From Branchiostoma floridae (lineage: Eukaryota; Chordata; Leptocardii; Amphioxiformes; Branchiostomatidae), in assembly GCF_000003815.2 (NCBI RefSeq), contig NC_049992.1, positions 12,889,650-12,953,649 on the forward strand: a DNA stretch of 64,000 nucleotides, given 5' to 3'. The notes beneath the pieces were generated by a model. It searched no databases. It had not been told where the DNA came from and saw only the letters and a list, made by a program, of their open reading frames with translations. This document shows, piece by piece, positions 35,893 through 47,366 of the stretch. How positions within the stretch are numbered: the first letter of the stretch is position 1; every line of letters begins with the position of its first letter. Made by a program: the position numbers and the translations under genes.

Positions 35893-35945
35893 TAATCTCC
35901 AAGCTTAGGCAGATCCTACTGTATCATAGAATAGTATCAAACGCT
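35893..35945 (+). mobile_element. Solo end of MITE family B (copy 4)
   Basis: TAATCTCCAAGC, an insertion of a few bases, AGATCCTACTGT and then ATAGTATCAAA match the left arm of the copies at 31163 and 59891. No right arm is found downstream, so this is a broken copy. Confidence 0.55.
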
Positions 35946-35993
35946 AATGCAAATGAGTGTAGCCGGCCTAGGAGTGTGTGTTGGCTACCGAAG

Positions 35994-36265
35994 GTAATTT
36001 GACGGGGATCAGTGGCCTGCGAACGTAGGCCAACCTCTGAACATTCGAGAGGACAATTTGTCGCGTTGCTGCGGAAAGTGTCCTTTGGAGCTGACATACA
36101 CACACTGGGAGAGCTGTGTTTCTGTTGTGCAATTTGACGGGGTTCAGTGGCCTGTGAACATAGGCCAATCTCTGAAAAATTCGCTTAGTGATTGCGAAAA
36201 AAAATGGTCGCATTGCTGTGTCCTTTGGAGCTGACATATTCTCGCTTGTAGAGCTGTGTTTCCGT
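35994..36265 (+). repeat. Tandem duplication of a ~135-bp segment upstream of the GPCR gene
   Basis: 35994-36122 and 36130-36265 share AATTTGACGGGG, TCAGTGGCCTG, TAGGCCAA, GTCCTTTGGAGCTGACATA and AGAGCTGTGTTTC. The second copy has a short insertion. It lies about 470 bp before the GPCR start codon. Confidence 0.8.
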
Positions 36266-36739
36266 CGTATGCTGTCTGTTTTACAGCAAGAGGTTTACAG
36301 TTTCGTTAGTCCTCGCCGCGTCGTCGTCAAAGTCTACATTCCCACAGAGTAATCGGAGAATCGAAAAAAATGTATAGATGTCATTAATCTTTGATATTTT
36401 TTTGATACATTAGAGATATGAGCTTCCCTCAGCAAGCATTTGGTAGGACCTTCCAGACGTATTTGGCAATTAACATGTTGTCGAATGAATCATTGAATTG
36501 AAGGTTGCTAAGACGACGGGGCGTCATCCAGTAATTTATTCTCAAGTCACGGATTGGCTTTAGCTTTAACGCCTGCATGTAAACGCCTCAGTATGCGTAA
36601 AAGAGGACCGTCATATTGGTTATGTGCTTTGTCCGCTCATCGTTTTGTTCAGGTAGGCATGCACTCTTTCAAACAGATTTCCTTTGACTGGCCCGTTCCG
36701 ACTATATCGTGACTCTCTAAGTATTCCCAGTGGCTAACC

Positions 36740-39700
36740 ATGGCGTCCTCTCCCCGGCCTTTCCCTTACAACACGTCCGTGACATCCCCGACGGTGCATG
36801 CGGAGGTCAGCGCAATCTTCCCCACGGACAACCCGTCCTCCTTCGGGGAGGAGAACGGCACAGTCTGTACCACCGGTGATTATCCTTACACCTACAACCA
36901 GACAGTCTTTATCTCCTCCATTGTCTCTGTCGTCATCTTGGGGATCATTGTCGGGAACTTCTTCGTCTGTACGTCGACGCTGACCCAGAGAAAGCTCCGG
37001 ACTGTCCACAACTGGTTCCTCACCTCTCTGGCCATAGCTGACCTCCTGGTAGGAGTCCTCATCATGCCCCTGGCCCTGGTGAACGAACTCCTGGGCTACT
37101 GGTACTTTGGGGAGGTTCTGTGCGAAGTGTTTCTGTCCACGGACATCTTCGTGTGCACGGCGTCCATCCTCAACCTGTGCGGCATCGCCATCGACCGTTA
37201 CTGGGCCGCCACCAACGCTACTGACCTGGCCGGGATCATGGAAAGAAGACGAGCTAAGGTCTCATTTTTTTAAGTTTTTGTTCCGTAGAAAAGTTTTTGC
37301 TGCTCATAGATGCTCATAGATATTCCAATGTCAAACTCTAACGTTGTTACTCCATTCTTCTCGAAATGACTAAAAACATTCTTTGAATTAGTAAAATTCA
37401 TCCGAACTACTTGAGTTTTCTATGGGAAAATCGCCCAAGATAAGGATTCACACCCAAAGACGTTTCTAGTGAAATTCCCAAACCCACTTATTGTGTAAAT
37501 ATAGCGCGTGGGGCAGTACATTAACCAGCGCCTTCAGAGAAGAAGTCAAACCCCAAAAATATAATCCCACTACTAGTAAGAACTAAAAACAACTGCACAC
37601 AGTTCAGATGCAGATCTGCCAGATTCAGTAATAGTATATTTCCTTTTATTGTATCATTGTTGAACGGATTTTAATGAATTTCCAAACAAATGTCTATGTC
37701 TCATACCCCAATTCAGCCTTATGGCTTCAATGGTATTTGCGTACGTTTCATCGCAAATAAACCAATCATTCATAACGCCAAAGATAGTACACGTATACGT
37801 ATCTTATAGTTGGTTAGACATTAGTAGTATATAGTCCATTACTTTTTCTTTTACATCTTTTTCTTTGATAATGTACATTCATAAAGCCATTGGCTTAGGG
37901 CAAATGAATATCATCATTTTCCGTGCACTTGTCATACTAATTCCCCACTTCTATCTGGAGAATATCCTAATAAGACAGAGGCTTTATTGAAATTATTTAC
38001 TGAGCTGCGGCCTAGCGGTTCATCCTCCCAATGAAATGAAATGTTCTACTCCATCCACTTTGGAACGTCTCCCGACCTTCGCCGCCCTGTTCATCAGCTT
38101 AACGACCATGGCTGTACTATAAAAGACCCCGATAAATGGATCTAGTGTAAAATGTCGCAGATAATCTGACTTGGAAGTCGTGCTGTATACCTGGTGTCCT
38201 CTGTACTGGCTTAGACAACATACCAAACAGCCACTCTTCAATACACTTAACTATTGGCGATAACGGATAGGACATGAAGGTTTAGCTGAACATGAAGCGT
38301 ATCCGGTTCCAATTTCTGATGTTTAAACAAGATCTCTCTGAAGCTAAACAAGTCCTCAGATAAACCAACAGTCGGCATCATACTGAGATAAGTTTTCTCT
38401 GCCTCTAGAAAATTTCAATGGGCGCCGCTGTGCTTTGATTCAAACTAACCAATAACAATGTCACACCATGGTATTTACTGTCTCATTGATCTATATTGCA
38501 GGGTATTTTGTTAAAAGGTTCTTTGTATACAACTAACAGCAGTGATTCGGCAGCCCTTGTTCCTACCTTCCTCGGGGCAATGCTGACTAATTCTACCGCT
38601 TCCATGACGAACCAAAACCTCGATAGCTGATTGTCATTAGCTGCGAAGAAAGAACTCTAATACTAAGTCAAATCACTGCTGGATCTAATGACGTCAACTA
38701 TTCAGAAACCAATATAAGTGTAAACGCTGTACACTACGCTGGCAAGTAGACCACTGTCCAAGGTTCTGGATTATGTGCTGTTTTTTTTTCAGATCATCTG
38801 TATGAAATCAAAGACAAATCGAATCAGAGCCAATCCTAAGGCTAGATCGGCCTCCACTATAGACATCAACATAAATTAGCAGTGCAGTGATCTCAGAGCC
38901 TTATCATGTTTAGCCAAAAAAATCATGTTTAGCCAAAAAAATCATGTTTAGCCAAAAAATCATGTTTAGCCAAAAAATCATGTTTAGCCAAACAAATCGA
39001 ATCAGAGCCAATCCTGACACTAGATCGGCCTCCGCTATAGACATCAACATGATTTTTAACAAACCTTTTTTTTATCAATTTTTCAAACACAAGGTACACA
39101 TGTAACAATCATACATAGAGCAATAATACTGAAAGGACATGTGGAACACACACACAAAAAAAAAACCAGAAAACAATGAGGAAAACTTTTAGCAGTGTAC
39201 ACATTTGGATATAACCCGATACGCCCGAAGATCGTGGATAATGTGACAGGGGTATTTTAATACCCCAAACGATTCCTCAGTTAAGAATTAGTGCGCACCC
39301 ATTAGAGATTGAAAGGGGTCGCTATAAAAAGCTACCTGTCCACGAGAGATTGTGTACATATTGCTCAATGAATGGCATGCAGTGTAGTCAGTGTCCATAC
39401 TATGAGGTTGAAAGAAACAGATTATTCCAAACAGCCGCCCCAATTAATATATATTTCACCGACCTTTTACAATCTAGAACATCACCAAAAGACTACGTTT
39501 TTACTTAATAACAAAACCCACGTATTTTCCAGTGTGTGGGACAGTTCATTCACCGCTGACTTCAAAGAAAAATTCAATGCTAGATAGCACCTTACTATTA
39601 ACTGTAACTAACTGGCTTCTACCGCACTAAGAACAGTAAAGCAGCAAGAACAGTAATGTTATAGCAGTGTTTCTAAATCTGGACGTTCTGCAACTGCACT

Positions 39701-42700
39701 GTGTGATCTTATCGACCTAAGTTCCCTGCCATGAAGGCTCTGACGTTTGGAAGGTAACTAGCTATGGTGAAAGTATTATTAGAGAAAGCTGAAGATTTCG
39801 TTATAGATTGTGCAGAGTTCTTCCAGAGATCAAGGCGTCTCTGGTACAGTGTGGTAGTGACATCTGACACACGCACAAGGCTAGGTCATAGCTAACATAG
39901 TTCTGACCTGGTTTGACTCTTCATTCTGTTTTGCTTCTATAAACGTGTACTGGGCAGCAGAGATGCCAGGATGCCACACAGGGCAGGCATATTCAAGCAG
40001 AGGCCCAATTGTCGACAATAAAGTTGATTGCAACATGGTTATCAAAGTCTGTAGAAAGAGGAGCGAGTAATCAATGTGCAGATTTACAAAAAATGTAATG
40101 CTCAAGTCTTTAGAAGTGCAAACATGTATCTACATGTTATGTAGAAAAAGCATACTAGTAAATGAAAGACAGAGAAACTCGGAGAAGCAGACCTAGTTGA
40201 CCTAGATCTGGAAAGCCGCTTTGCAAGATGATAATTATGACCATCAATTACTTCAGAAATATCTTACAGTTACACTAATAATGAGGCCCAGTTACTCAAT
40301 GACGAGTGACATGTTTGTCATATCGGTACCCCAGAGATCCAATTAGCCCACCAGACTGAACCCCCTCCCAGAAGAAGGGGCAATTAGCCATTGAAAGCGA
40401 GAGACCGTTGTAAAGGTGACAAGGCCAGGCTTTTGATTTGATTGTTCAAAGAAAGTGAATAAGTACTGTCCTCTCACGATAAGCCAGGCCCTCTTTGAAA
40501 TCAGCCCTATTCGGGACTATATATTATATATACCATATGTATCCATGATTGATGAGAAAATCCATAAAAAACTGTATAATCACGTTAACTACATGTACTA
40601 GTATATGTTTACACCTATTGCAAGGATCATCCGATTTCCATAGGCATAGCAGAAACTGATGTGTTGATCACTACGTAGTCGTAGAATGCCTACTGGCTCC
40701 GTGTTGTTATATGTAATCATTGTTCACGACACACACAAAATATGATTTTCTAACGTTAGTATCAATGAAATCATTAGGCTAAATCACAGCGGTATATTAA
40801 TCCACATTTCCTCGAAGTGTCTAGTAGAGACAGAAATGCATTGAGATTGACACCATTTAAATCTGCATAATCTTAAACAACAAGCAATGCTTGAGAAATA
40901 GTTGAGGAATTTGTCATTTCATCACATTAACCTCCATGAAACTGTAGGTACATGTATTGATACGCTTTGTTTCTTTGATGTATGCCGGGAAAGGTAGCCT
41001 GCCGAGGAAGGGGGTTTACCATGGAAGGGAGTATGCCCCGCCTCGAGGCGTTGAAAATCGCGAACCAGCGCCACCCCCATGAAATAAATAATAATAAATT
41101 TATTGCAAATTCTTACCCGAGGACTGATTGCAGGTGACAAAAAAAAAGGACAGACAAATAATGGTAAGCACTAAAACGGTATACTGGTAGTAAGCAACTA
41201 TTCTAGTCCATCTTAAAGATGTAACTTATTGGCTTCTTTTTCTGAGACAGTGGAAGACGAAAGATCCCACTTTTTCCGTCATGTGTGAATAAAAGCCAGC
41301 ACTCAAAGTTTGCTACAGAGGCTAATCAGACCTGTGGTTTCGTGTTTCCGACAGCGGCCATCACCTATGCTTTGTGCTCTAACGCCCTGTACTTCCCGCA
41401 GTGGGCTAATTGCCAGTTTCTGCATTAGTGGTTCGAACTGTTGACGTCAAACCTCATTTCACACGGTTCGGGGTTGTAAAAGAGGATCCTTTGTGACATT
41501 CGCTTGGCAGATTCAGCATGTAAACAACACCAGTTTGACAACACATTCAATTGGTTATGTTTTTGTTTAGACGTTACCATCCATTCCTTCAATTATTCAT
41601 CAAACCATTCACTCATTCATTCATTCGTTCATTCATTCATTCATTCACTCATTCATGGTAGAGGAATAAATCATGAGAACATAAGTTATGTGTATCTCCA
41701 TAATAATCAATTAAAAAAGGTGGCTACGGTGGCAACAAGAGTTCGGAGACCTCATACCTCCATGAAATATTCTGATTATGCAAATGCCTTGCATATCTGC
41801 ATAATTTATGCTTGGTTATATACACCTTTGCATAACTTACAGAGGTCACAATGTTGACCATCATTTACTAAATTTACTACATGGATTAGGACACATTCAC
41901 ATTAATTATGCAAATTAGGGACTTACTTGCATAATTGGTATCTGCTAATATTCCACCTGTCACAAATTACATATGTTACATGTATTTGAGTCCTATAATG
42001 AAAAATACTGGAAATATAGAATTTCCTCATGAAAGATGCAAATTAAGTCCAGATTTGCATAATTTGCACTTCATTATGTACATCTCTGCCAAACATACCC
42101 ACATGCTAAATATCATAGAAATTCATCGTTCCTATGTTCTGTTATGCTCCTTGGACGATTTTGACAAAATTGCCGCTGCAGTTCCAGAGCAAGCCGCTAG
42201 AGGGCCCAAACCTATATACCCTTTTCCTCACTTCAGAAGCTATCTGCCACCAAGAAATCAAGACCATAGCATGTTCAGGTCAAAAGATGCAAAAAATCGA
42301 AGTTCTGCTGCAGTACCAAGGTCACACACCGGGGGGCCCAAAATCGACCTTGAACTTTGTCTTCCAAACACCTACCAACATACCAAATATCCTTACAATC
42401 CAATTAGAAGTTCAAAAGTTATGCTGGCCACAAATATGCGGACACACACACAGACAGACAAACACACAGACACACACACACACACAGATACACCAAAAAC
42501 TATACCTCCATTTTTCATGGAGGTAATAACTGTTCCTATTTGTGATCTCTTTTCTAAGTCGGGGATAGAGACCAGTTTCCTAATGATTCAAAGTCTTTTC
42601 AAAGATACATATCTCCTTTAAGTTTATCCCTCTCTGCTCTAATCATTTCTAAATTCAATTCAGATTGCGATCGCGGTGGTGTGGTTCCTGGCGTTCCTGA

Positions 42701-44465
42701 TCAGCGTGCCGCCTCTGTTCGGGTGGAAGGACGGGACCCCCTGGGACCCCGCCTGTCCGCAGTGCCGGTACAGCTCTGATGTAGGCTACGTGCTGTTCTC
42801 CACTTCCGGTATTTGAAGTCCAATTATTACTTTAGAATGTTATATTGTAATCTTTCTCCATGTTTTTTTTATAGATTAGATTGATCACAGAACGATTTTA
42901 ATACTTATTCAAATATTTCATATGGAATTTAGTTAGTCACAGTTAATTGATTGATTGATTGGAAATGAAGATAATTCTTAGATTCATGCTTAGAAGATTA
43001 CAATAGACTTCTCGATGCGCCTTCCTGTATTATATTATTGTATACGGCAATTTAGTCTTCTAACTACCGTCTTGTACTTTATGTGAGTTGTTGTTTACTT
43101 CCTGGCGACTACAGCAGAGGATGCCGCATACGAGAGGGAGAACTCTGCTGTAGTCTCCAGGAAGTAATTTTATTGGCACAGTACGTTTACTACTGATTTT
43201 TGCATAAAGGACTAGAAAATAACTAGCCTAAGTACTATCCTATTTCTACCAGGGCTCCTTACACTCGCTACCCTAAAAAAAGCATGGGAACGGTTAGGCC
43301 TGTAGCGAGTGTAAGAAGCCCCGGTACGGTAGAAATAGGATGCATGCAGGCTAGAAAATATCGCTGATGGATCAAGATGAGTAACTATGTACAAGTACTA
43401 GAAACACTGCGCCTCGATCTGAGCGTACATTGCACAGTGTATTTTGTTGCTCGAAATTTGAATGAAAACGTTGTTCGATTTCATTTTACAGGATCTTTCG
43501 TCGCCCCTCTGGTTTTCATAACGATTGCCTACGCTAACGTTTACCTCGCCGTGACCAGACGACTCATGAAAAAGTCTCCCCGCCAGAAACCAACACCTGC
43601 CGCCAAGGAAGGCGCCCAGAACACCCCGGCCATAACAGTAGAACTGGCAACCCGTTCAGAAGAAAATTGCGACCAAAAAAACGGCAAAATCAAACCTTCT
43701 GTCTCCTTTGAGACCAAAGTAAAGTCTGTGTCTGGAAGCAGTAGCACCGACCTCAAGTCGTCTCCACTACGCCGCAGCTACAGCCTCGACACGGTGCTAG
43801 CATCGCCAGCTGATCTCATCTCTTCTCGTCCGCGTATATCGGAGTGGTTTTCTAGCCTTGCAATCTCTGACATTGCACTGACCATTCAGGCCGACACTGC
43901 CACAAATGCTGAGCAAGCCAACGCACACGAGCGGTCGGGCACACTGAACCGGCAAGACGAAGCGTCCGAAAATGAAATGCTGTCATCGCGCAAGGAGAGT
44001 GGAAGTCAGCATGAGGACGAGTCCTCTCCTCAAGAGCCCTGCCACTGTCTCAAGTCGGACAGCCAAGACGATCCCTCCGCAGCAGCTGATGCCCAAAACA
44101 AGGACGTCAAACAGATTCCTTTTCGTCGTCACAAATCAAGCAGAAGATCGGTTATGGCAGAGATGAGAGGTCACCTCCAGAACAGAGAGCGCTTTCTGAA
44201 GAGGAAAGAGAGGCGGTTGACCTTGATCTTGGGGATCGTCATCGCGGCGTTCGTGGTGTGCTGGCTGCCGTTCTTCGTCACCTACGTCACCGTCACCGTG
44301 TGCGAGACCTGCGTGGTCTCTGACGTCATGTTCAAGGTGTTCGTGTGGCTGGGGTACTGCAACTCTGCCGTCAACCCCGTCATCTACACCATCTTCAACA
44401 AGGACTTTGTCGCCATATTTGGGGCTGTCAGAAAGGCCATGTGCGCCGGAGGGGCTTGTCATTGA
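36740..44465 (+). CDS. Aminergic G protein-coupled receptor (alpha2-adrenergic/octopamine-like)
   Basis: Coding exons are 36740-37258, 42664-42808 and 43492-44465, giving 545 aa. It is a rhodopsin-family receptor for a biogenic amine at the plasma membrane. Visible landmarks: Asn73 (TM1), Asp101 in LAIADLLVG (TM2), Cys128, Asp135 in STDIFVCTASI (TM3 amine-binding Asp 3.32), DRY 152-154, CWLPFF (TM6) and NPVIY (TM7). TM5 reads FSTSGSFVAP, which lines up with alpha2-adrenergic YVISSCIGSFFAP and keeps the two catechol-contact serines (Ser219 and Ser223). The third intracellular loop is long (about 200 residues), Ser/Glu-rich and ends in basic RKERR. The N-terminus has several Asn glycosylation sites and no signal peptide. 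The start at 36740 has a strong context (ACCATGG); an AG just upstream (36729-36730) suggests a 5' UTR exon. Intron 1 (5.4 kb) cuts just before TM4. The ligand cannot be fixed: noradrenaline, octopamine and tyramine are all possible. Confidence 0.93.
38815..39051 (+). repeat. 18-19-bp minisatellite (x5) flanked by a 57-bp direct repeat
   Basis: Five copies of ATCATGTTTAGCCAAAAAA (38903 to about 38991) lie between two copies of a 57-bp segment (38815-38872 and 38994-39051) sharing GAATCAGAGCCAATCCT and CTAGATCGGCCTCC. It is in GPCR intron 1. Confidence 0.88.
39235..39590 (+). mobile_element. LINE C-terminal fragment in GPCR intron 1
   Basis: The plus-strand frame gives IPQLRISAHPLEIERGRYKK, then LPVHERLCTYC and CSQCPYYEVERNRLF. 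It is a diverged copy of the LINE C-terminal region with a decayed zinc knuckle and a stop soon after. Only the 3' coding end is left. Confidence 0.8.
39890..40060 (-). mobile_element. LINE reverse-transcriptase thumb fragment
   Basis: The minus-strand frame includes STIGPLLEYACPVWHPGIS, matching the (I)RPLLEYAsPVWhPg motif downstream of the RT catalytic core in many LINEs. It is a short isolated piece in GPCR intron 1. Confidence 0.72.
41085..41300 (-). mobile_element. LINE 3' end, same family as 22441-22822
   Basis: The minus-strand sequence carries GAAAAAGTGGGATCTTTCGT, CCACTGTCTCAGAAAAAGAA, GTTACATCTTTAAG and GTAAGAATTTGCAATAAA with an ATT-repeat tail. All are shared with the copy in PI3K intron 12. 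Confidence 0.82.
41570..42535 (+). repeat. (CATT)n tract and a long dispersed repeat ending in (CA)n
   Basis: A (CATT)n tract at about 41585-41656 is followed by a segment rich in TTATGCAAAT/ATTTGCATAA motifs (41760-42075). It ends in CA-rich microsatellite (42440-42486) and the palindromic CCTCCATTTTTCATGGAGG (42508-42526). The 228-codon frame across it has no protein-like features. It lies in GPCR intron 1, just before exon 2. Confidence 0.6.
43095..43167. repeat. Hairpin in GPCR intron 2
   Basis: Arms 43095-43119 and 43143-43167 are inverted copies (TTACTTCCTGGCGACTACAG against CTGTAGTCTCCAGGAAGTAA) with a 23-nt loop. Confidence 0.78.
43225..43352. mobile_element. Foldback MITE in GPCR intron 2
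   Basis: Left arm 43225-43272 and right arm 43302-43352 are inverted repeats sharing ATCCTATTTCTACC and CTTACACTCGCTAC. Non-coding. Confidence 0.75.
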
Positions 44466-44480
44466 GAACCAAAGTCATGG

Positions 44481-44536
44481 CCACTGCGATTCAACTCTAG
44501 AGTTGAATCGCAGTGGGCATCCTGAGATCTCAGGAT
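44481..44536. repeat. Two adjacent perfect palindromes just after the GPCR stop codon
   Basis: 44481-44516 is a 36-bp perfect palindrome without spacer (half-site CCACTGCGATTCAACTCT). 44519-44536 is an 18-bp perfect palindrome (ATCCTGAGA/TCTCAGGAT). They begin 15 bp after the TGA and would fold into two stem structures in the 3' UTR. Confidence 0.92.
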
Positions 44537-44539
44537 TCT

Positions 44540-44541
<2 letters not shown>

Positions 44542-44610
<69 letters not shown>

Positions 44611-44680
44611 GGCAGACAGAGACACAGAGACACAGACAGAGAAACAGAGACATAGAGACACGGAGAGAGAGACCCCAAAA
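44542..44680 (+). repeat. (GA)n, (GACA)n and related microsatellite
   Basis: GA repeats to about 44572, then GACA/CAGA repeats to about 44612, then degenerate GACACAGA. Frames through here are low-complexity artefacts. Confidence 0.9.
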
Positions 44681-46827
44681 CAGTACCTCCATTTTAGTCG
44701 GGTCATATCCAAATTGCTGTCACATATAAATCGTCATAAGTAGACGTAAACCTCTAGAAAATGTACCAAAGGAACAAAAATATTCTGTGAACATAAACAT
44801 GTAATCAGTATGGGATCAAAAATTGGTGACAGCTTTATTCCGGTTCCGTTTAGAAAAATGTTAATGTTACCCACCTTTTTCAACATGAGACGAAGTCGGG
44901 ATGTTTTCACCGACGTCCAAATTTCTTGATCATCACATTCTTAGATCCTACACAAATGTATCTTTTGCATCAGTTATACATTTTCCCTTTTCCTATTTTT
45001 TTCTGACTATAGTTGGTCTTCGTTGTTTTTGTCCGTTGTAGAAATCAAACATGAATCAGAACCATCTGCATTTCACAAGCAGGAGTTCACTAGAGCATTA
45101 CATCCGGTCGTGAGGCTTTTTTAAATAGTTTTTCGTCGTTCCGTGACTTTAATTGTCTGTCCGGTACATATCACTGATAGGCCCGGACGTTGTTCCCTCG
45201 GGAATTTATAGCTTCAGTATAGTCTATATGCCATTTAGCATCAAGTTTTACAGAGATAAAAACTGTTATATTTTTGCAAACGAGACTTTTTTCTCAAACC
45301 CTTTACCATCAAGTGCTCCAGATGAATAATACATCAGCAGATGTTGACGGAAAAACGGACCGTCATGGTTAGTACAGTTAGAAGAGTCGTGACAGCTTAC
45401 CGCGCCTTATACGGGAACATGGTTCGGTGGTTCTTACAGGAGTGTTGTACTAGAAAGGTTGTCTGTTTATAGACACTGACGATCGCGCAGCTTCAGATGC
45501 AATTAGAGCCACGATGATTGACAGCAAGTTCTGACTATTGAAGCGAACAGCCAGGACACTCTCGGCGCTTTGTCGTCAAATTCTGTCATAAATACATGCT
45601 GAGAAACCGATTATCTGTTATGATGTAGACCTTTGCGTCTATGATCATTAGCCAAAGGGAAAAGACCAAAACATTACTCATAATATCTGGGAGGAAAGTG
45701 TTTTTTTGCTCTTTGTACAATTGCGGTTTGGAATCTATTCATAGAATTTGACGACGGTTTTTATCCTAATTGATGGTTTTACTTAGCAGAGAATATACAG
45801 TGGATTGTCAAACATGCTGTCATTGTGATTCAATTACAATGTGTACGCGGTTGACTTACTCTTGTACAGATGCTATGACTGCATCAGTCGCTATACACAA
45901 AGAGCCCATTCCAAGTCACCGAGAGGGTGTTCTTAAACAATCTTTGTAAGAAGTTTTAATTATTTTGAATGAAAGGATATCCAAACTCTACACATAAAAT
46001 ACATAAAGAATTGAAAAGAATTGTAAACGACAATGACAGTCCTCTGTGAATTGGAATGTACAGTCACCAGTCACAGCAGAAAATAAGTCATGGGTGGAAT
46101 TATTAATATTGTTCTTTATGGACTTTATCTAGCATTACCTTTGCGTAGATGATTGTGTAAGTGTACGTATGTTTCTATTCTACTATGTGGTTCAGTTTCG
46201 TATGGAGTATTTAAAAAAGTTGAGTTCTTTGTGAAATATGTACAGTACCTGTTGATATCAAAGGCAGTAGTATCGAGCCATGTCAAAGACAAACCACTGT
46301 TTCACCAAACAAATGATATTTTTGGAAAAAGAAAATATTTCTATAACATTAGGTAGATTCGACACATTGTCCAATTTTATACTCAATGTACAAACCATAT
46401 TTCTTAAAATGATCTATGAATCTCGAAAACGCTTTTTAATATAGCGAAGGACGTACCCAAAACTGCAAATCAAACATTTCCAATATTTTCAACAAACATT
46501 ACGAAAGCAATCGTGCGATTTCATCTACAGGTATGAAAAAGTGCCTGTTATGGAGATTTCACTAAAAAAACTTTGTAACCTCCTTCTGGAAGGCAGAAAC
46601 TCTAATTTATTCAGTTACTCCAGTAATGATTATCAAACCAGTGGATGTGAAATCACTGCCTTCCTGTTTGAATAACTACGTTTGAAAGTTGCATGTCAAA
46701 CTGTATGTGATTTGTTTACTGATGAACGGTTCATCGTTCGTATATCTGTCTAGTTCAGTAAATGCTGTGCATGTGTCATTGTCACTTGTGATGATATTGG
46801 AAACCAGGCTAAGCCATTTAAACAATG
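44681..46827. other. Intergenic stretch
   Basis: No coding region, RNA gene or clear repeat recognised in 2.1 kb. Part may be GPCR 3' UTR. Confidence 0.4.
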
Positions 46828-47366
46828 TTAAAGGGACATAATGTAAAATCAAAGTCACTGTTTTCAGTCATTTCTCTACATAATGAGTTGAGTCTACCTT
46901 ATTACACTGCACAGCAATATTTACAACGTATGGATACGACTTTGTTGTGCCGTGAGGATGTCTTGAAATATGTGCACTTCCCTCCGCCGCTTGAGTCGTC
47001 CGCCATTTTATTCAACTCGCCGGCGAGCCAAAGTGCGCTTTAGAACGCGTTCGGTGGTTCGCTCGAATCATTACTGAGGTTTGTTGAAAGTCCCGCTACG
47101 CTCCGAAGATCTGCCACCGCAACGGTCGATGAAACNNNNNNNNNNNNNNNNNNNNNNNNNNNNNNNNNNNNNNNNNNNNNNNNNNNNNNNNNNNNNNNNN
47201 NNNNNNNNNNNNNNNNNNNNNNNNNNNNNNNNNNNAGTCTACCACACTAGTGATAAAATGACGCAGATAAGTTAGAAATAAGTTGCAAATGTCAATCTGA
47301 ATGGAGATTTTCAAGTTCAGAACATTTGAAATTTTGGCGCCATATTTCTACATTATGTCCCTTTAA
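46828..47366. mobile_element. TTAA-flanked inverted-repeat element containing an assembly gap
   Basis: TTAAAGGGACATAATGTA at 46828-46845 is inverted at 47349-47366 (TACATTATGTCCCTTTAA). TTAA at both ends is the piggyBac-type target. The 100-N gap at 47136-47235 lies inside, so the true internal length is unknown. Confidence 0.72.
47136..47235. other. Assembly gap (100 N)
   Basis: Exactly 100 N bases, the usual placeholder for a gap of unknown size. Sequence across it should not be interpreted. Confidence 1.

Noticed and set aside
41935-42621. 228-codon frame in GPCR intron 1
   Set aside because: It runs through a dispersed repeat and a CA microsatellite; no domain, and it lies inside an intron.
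43377-43491. ATG-started extension of GPCR exon 3
   Set aside because: It lies upstream of the TTTTACAG acceptor at 43490-43491; exon 2 to exon 3 phase restores TM5 without it.
44459-44743. Ser/Leu/Cys-rich and Arg/Glu-rich frames after the GPCR gene
   Set aside because: Products of (GA)n/(GACA)n repeats.
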